NCBI GenBank assembly: GCA_013697265.1
Contig: JACCXE010000454.1
Span: forward strand, 1 to 5,337
Direction: 5' to 3'
DNA from: Actinomycetota bacterium
Lineage (GTDB): Bacteria; Actinomycetota; Acidimicrobiia; Acidimicrobiales; JACCXE01
DNA: 5,337 nt
Shown: positions 1 to 5,337 of the stretch, in pieces
How positions within the stretch are numbered: the stretch's first letter is position 1
Layout: the number at the start of each line of letters is the position of its first letter
Notes under the pieces: model-generated
Told to the model about the DNA's origin: nothing
Databases searched by the model: none
What the model saw: the letters and a program-made list of their open reading frames with translations, nothing else
Translations under genes and position numbers: made by a program

Positions 1-195
1 CGCAAACCCGACCCCCGGTTCTACGAGATCGCGTGCGAAGCGCTCGGCCTCTCCCCCACCGACTGCGTCTTCCTCGACGACCTCGGCGTCAACCTCAAGC
101 CAGCGCGAGCCATGGGCATGACCACGATCAAAGTCGTCGACCCCGATCTCGCTCTCGCTGAACTTTCCGACCACCTGGAGTTGGATCTGTCATGA
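1..195 (+). CDS. HAD-superfamily hydrolase, C-terminal fragment (5' end outside window)
   Basis: The reading frame is open from base 1 to the TGA at 193-195 and gives the last 64 residues of a protein that starts left of the window. It begins with RKPDPRFYEIA, which carries the motif III lysine of HAD hydrolases (visible residue 2). VFLDDLGVNLKPARAMGM follows, which is motif IV with the Mg-binding acidic pair D26-D27 (bases 76-81). A TTIKVVD strand and a short acidic tail end the protein. The FLDD-G-N-KPAR-GM pattern resembles subfamily I HAD phosphatases/dehalogenases, the group that includes the N-terminal phosphatase domain of soluble epoxide hydrolase and ACAD10-like proteins. These use a nucleophilic Asp in motif I, which is not visible here. 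The substrate cannot be told. The gene converges on the minus-strand MBL/GAF gene, and their stop codons overlap. The family call is firm; the subfamily is tentative. Confidence 0.87.
   Translation, partial: RKPDPRFYEIACEALGLSPTDCVFLDDLGVNLKPARAMGMTTIKVVDPDLALAELSDHLELDLS
190..195. other. Overlapping convergent stop codons in a TCATGA palindrome
   Basis: The HAD gene ends with TGA at 193-195 on the plus strand. The MBL/GAF gene ends with TGA read from 192-190 on the minus strand. The six bases TCATGA are their own reverse complement, and each gene's last sense codon is TCA (Ser), which is the reverse complement of the other gene's stop. The genes therefore overlap tail-to-tail by 6 bp. Any transcription terminator for either must lie inside the opposing coding sequence; no obvious hairpin plus T-run was seen nearby. 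Confidence 0.95.
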
Positions 196-1947
196 CGAGG
201 TCTCGATGCCGGCGCGGGCTTCGAGTTCGTCGACGACCAAGTCGGCTAGCCGCTTCAGCTCGGTGACCTGCTCATCGCTTAGCACGCGAGGGCGGCGATC
301 GGCCACGCACAGGGTGCCGACCCGATTGCCGTCGTGCAGGGTGAGCGGCGCCCCGGCATAGAAGCGAATGCGACCGGGGCCCACCGATATCGGATTGTCG
401 GCGAACCGGCCGTCTTCAAGCACGTCGGGCACCTGCATCACGTCGGCGGTGAGAATCGCATGCGCGCAGAACGACTCGTCGCGGTGGGTCTCGGTTGCGT
501 CGAAACCGAGGTGGGCCTTGAACCACTGCCGGCCTTCGTCGACCAGGGTCACGAGCGCGATGGGCGTGCCGGTCGCGGCGCGGGCCAGCTCGGCCAGGCG
601 ATCGAAGCTCGGATCGGGCGGCGTGTCGAGCACAGCGAGGCGGTGTAGGGAAGCCAGGCGAGCCTGTTCGTCGGGCCCGACGGGCGCCGCCAGCCAACGG
701 GCGGCCCGCCGCAATACGGCGGCGCGCAATTTGGTGCGCACGTGCGCTATCGAGCACGGCAGCACCAGCCAATCCGAAACGGTTGTCGCGATGGCGGTGG
801 GCACGGCCCGGCGGGTGGCCCCAAGCACCGACAATGCGCCGGCGCCAATGCCGGTGAAGCGACTGTCGTCGGCGTCGACGACAACCACGGCATCGCTCAG
901 GTCGGCGCCGTGCTCATCGGGCCGTTCGACGGTGAGGCCTTCCGCTAACGCCGCGGCCCGCACGGCGGCGTCGAGCACAGGATCGTCGATCGCGACCACT
1001 ACACAAGGCGCAAGCGTTTCGAGCGCGGGCTCGGCGGTGGCCGAAGCGTCTCCCGCTGCCGCGCGAGCATGGCCCCGGGCCAGGACCTCGATCATTGTTC
1101 CCTCGGCGGCCGCCACAACCTCAAGCCCATCGCGGGCCCGAGCCTGGGCTCGGAGCAGCAGGTCGTCGACCGCGGCGTCGTCACGGTTGGGATCGTGGTG
1201 CGACATCACCAGCGTGCCCACGTCGGCTTCGGATGCCACTTCAACCACATACTCCATGGTCGAGTGACCCCAGCCCTGCTTCGAGCCGTAGTTCGCCAGC
1301 TCGTATTGCGTGTCGTGCACTACGACGTCGGCGCCGCGCAGGAAGGCCACGTGGCGCCCGTCCGCACTCTGATCCGGAATGGGCTCTCCGCCGGCGAGGG
1401 CCACGTCGTGGGGCTCGTGGTCCGACGCGTAGACCAGCACCGCGCCGTCGGCCTCGATGCGGTAGCCGAGGGTGAGCGCCGGGTGGTTGAGGTACCGGCT
1501 CACGATCACGGCGCCGGGAACGTTGAAGGTGCCCTCGACGAGGTCGTGGTAGCGCGTGTCGGCCGACGCCTCGTCTAACGCGACCGGGAAGTAGTGGTAC
1601 TCCATTTGGCCCGCGAGCACGCGATCGAGGTTCTGGGCCAAACCGCGCGGGCCGTAGATGTCCCACTCGCTGCCTTCGACGAAGAGCGGGGCGAAGAAGG
1701 GCAACCCGTGGATGTGGTCCCAGTGGGTGTGACTGATGAGGATGGTCCCGCGCGGGGCAACGCCCGATGCCTCGGCTTCAGTCACGAGCGCTTGCCCAAG
1801 GGCGCGGGCCCCCGTGCCGCAGTCGATGACGATCAGCGAACCGTCGTCGGTTCGCACCTCAGTGCATGACGTGTTGCCGCCGTAACGAACCGTCGATGGA
1901 CCCGGCGTCGGGACCGAGCCGCGGGTCCCCCAGAAACGGATGCGCAT
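190..1947 (-). CDS. MBL-fold metallohydrolase fused to degenerate receiver-like and GAF domains
   Basis: A 585-residue protein with three parts. Residues 1-290 are a metallo-beta-lactamase-fold hydrolase of the PhnP/Lactamase_B_2 type. It opens with MRIRFWGTRGSVPTPGP, and its metal-binding set is HTHWDH (73-78), H155 (LNHPALTLGYR), D176 (YASDHE) and H250/H251 (MSHHDP). All expected ligands are present, so it should be an active di-metal hydrolase, plausibly a phosphodiesterase; the substrate is unknown. After an Ala-rich linker (about 290-312), residues 313-413 look like a response-regulator receiver fold: VVVAIDD, then VVVVDADD, then DWLVLPCSIAHVRTKLR. The conserved Lys of the usual KP motif is Leu396. 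Residues 428-575 are a GAF domain of the LDTPP...RQWFK...ESFCAHAI...IRFYAGAPL...GTLCV type, with C494 and C547. There is no signal peptide or membrane segment, so it is probably cytosolic. The ATG start is supported by the family-typical N-terminus. No Shine-Dalgarno is evident, and kgd ends 23 bp upstream, so translation may depend on coupling. Confidence 0.9.
   Translation of the reverse strand: MRIRFWGTRGSVPTPGPSTVRYGGNTSCTEVRTDDGSLIVIDCGTGARALGQALVTEAEASGVAPRGTILISHTHWDHIHGLPFFAPLFVEGSEWDIYGPRGLAQNLDRVLAGQMEYHYFPVALDEASADTRYHDLVEGTFNVPGAVIVSRYLNHPALTLGYRIEADGAVLVYASDHEPHDVALAGGEPIPDQSADGRHVAFLRGADVVVHDTQYELANYGSKQGWGHSTMEYVVEVASEADVGTLVMSHHDPNRDDAAVDDLLLRAQARARDGLEVVAAAEGTMIEVLARGHARAAAGDASATAEPALETLAPCVVVAIDDPVLDAAVRAAALAEGLTVERPDEHGADLSDAVVVVDADDSRFTGIGAGALSVLGATRRAVPTAIATTVSDWLVLPCSIAHVRTKLRAAVLRRAARWLAAPVGPDEQARLASLHRLAVLDTPPDPSFDRLAELARAATGTPIALVTLVDEGRQWFKAHLGFDATETHRDESFCAHAILTADVMQVPDVLEDGRFADNPISVGPGRIRFYAGAPLTLHDGNRVGTLCVADRRPRVLSDEQVTELKRLADLVVDELEARAGIETSS
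223..666 (-). other. C-terminal GAF domain of the MBL/GAF protein
   Basis: This covers residues 428-575. It matches the GAF subgroup common at the N-terminus of bacterial sensor kinases and diguanylate cyclases: L-x-x-L-x-VLDTPPDPSFD, then TPIALVTLVDEGRQWFKA, ESFCAHAI, VPDVLEDGRFADNP, IRFYAGAPL and VGTLCVADRRPR. A closing helix (EQVTELKRLADLVVDELEA) follows. GAF domains bind small molecules or mediate dimerization. The ligand of this subgroup is not established, and none can be read from the sequence. Here the domain ends the protein rather than preceding a kinase or cyclase, so it would act on the MBL domain or on a partner. Confidence 0.88.
709..1014 (-). other. Degenerate receiver (REC)-like domain inside the MBL/GAF protein
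   Basis: This covers residues 313-413 of the MBL/GAF protein. The order matches a receiver domain: strand 1 ending in an acidic pair (VVVAIDD, D321-D322), a helix (AAVRAAALAEG), strand 3 ending in Asp (AVVVVDAD, D358), a strand with Thr (VPTAIATT, 383-389), and a final segment DWLVLPCSIAHVRTKLRAAV. That last segment aligns by eye with the common DYLxKPF...LxxRVRALL ending of receivers. The usual strand-5 Lys is Leu396 (codon CTG read from 762-760), while the following Pro is kept. The region between strands 1 and 3 is also poorly conserved. It may be unable to act as a normal phospho-switch. The assignment rests on pattern reading, not a profile search. Confidence 0.6.
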
Positions 1948-1970
1948 GGCTGCGGTCTAATACGCCCGGG
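1948..1970 (-). other. 23-bp intergenic spacer between kgd and the MBL/GAF gene
   Basis: This short gap separates the kgd TAA (1973-1971) from the downstream ATG (1947-1945). Read on the minus strand it is GC-rich at both ends with an ATTAG core. It contains no AGGAGG-like ribosome binding site and no room for a terminator or a separate conventional promoter. Same-strand spacing this tight supports one operon. Translation of the second gene may depend on coupling or on an SD-independent start, both of which are common in Actinobacteria. Confidence 0.75.

Positions 1971-5337
<3,367 letters not shown>

Noticed and set aside
368..1267. 299-codon plus-strand open frame antisense to the MBL/GAF gene
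   Set aside because: The translation is low-complexity Ala/Ser/Arg-rich with no recognisable motif. It is the expected antisense shadow of a GC-rich gene whose minus-strand frame has clear domains.
1963..1970. CCCGGG palindrome in the kgd-MBL spacer as a possible terminator or operator
   Set aside because: A 6-bp self-complementary site without a loop or T-run is expected by chance in GC-rich DNA and cannot form a terminator hairpin.

Overview
The window is GC-rich, densely coding DNA, most likely from an actinobacterium (Actinomycetota), possibly an Acidimicrobiia-like or other uncultured lineage. The main evidence is a single polypeptide that joins an E2-type succinyltransferase core to a complete 2-oxoglutarate dehydrogenase E1. 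This Kgd architecture is characteristic of Actinobacteria. The class-level placement is inference only.

There are three genes and almost no non-coding sequence. Positions 1-195 (+) hold the C-terminal 64 residues of a HAD-superfamily hydrolase whose start lies left of the window. Positions 190-1947 (-) hold a complete 585-residue protein: an N-terminal metallo-beta-lactamase-fold hydrolase, a central degenerate receiver-like domain and a C-terminal GAF domain. Positions 1971-5337 (-) hold the fused 2-oxoglutarate dehydrogenase/decarboxylase (Kgd type). It is nearly complete; only its N-terminal part runs off the right edge.

The two minus-strand genes lie head-to-tail, 23 bp apart, and are probably co-transcribed with kgd first. 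The HAD gene converges on them, and the two opposing TGA stop codons overlap inside a 6-bp palindrome (TCATGA, 190-195). No intergenic terminator can exist there.

The kgd product works at the 2-oxoglutarate node of the TCA cycle. The MBL/receiver-like/GAF protein looks like a sensor-regulated hydrolase, perhaps a phosphodiesterase, of unknown substrate. Its arrangement is the most unusual thing here. No RNA genes, mobile elements, CRISPR arrays or repeats were seen, and there is no gene-free stretch longer than 23 bp.
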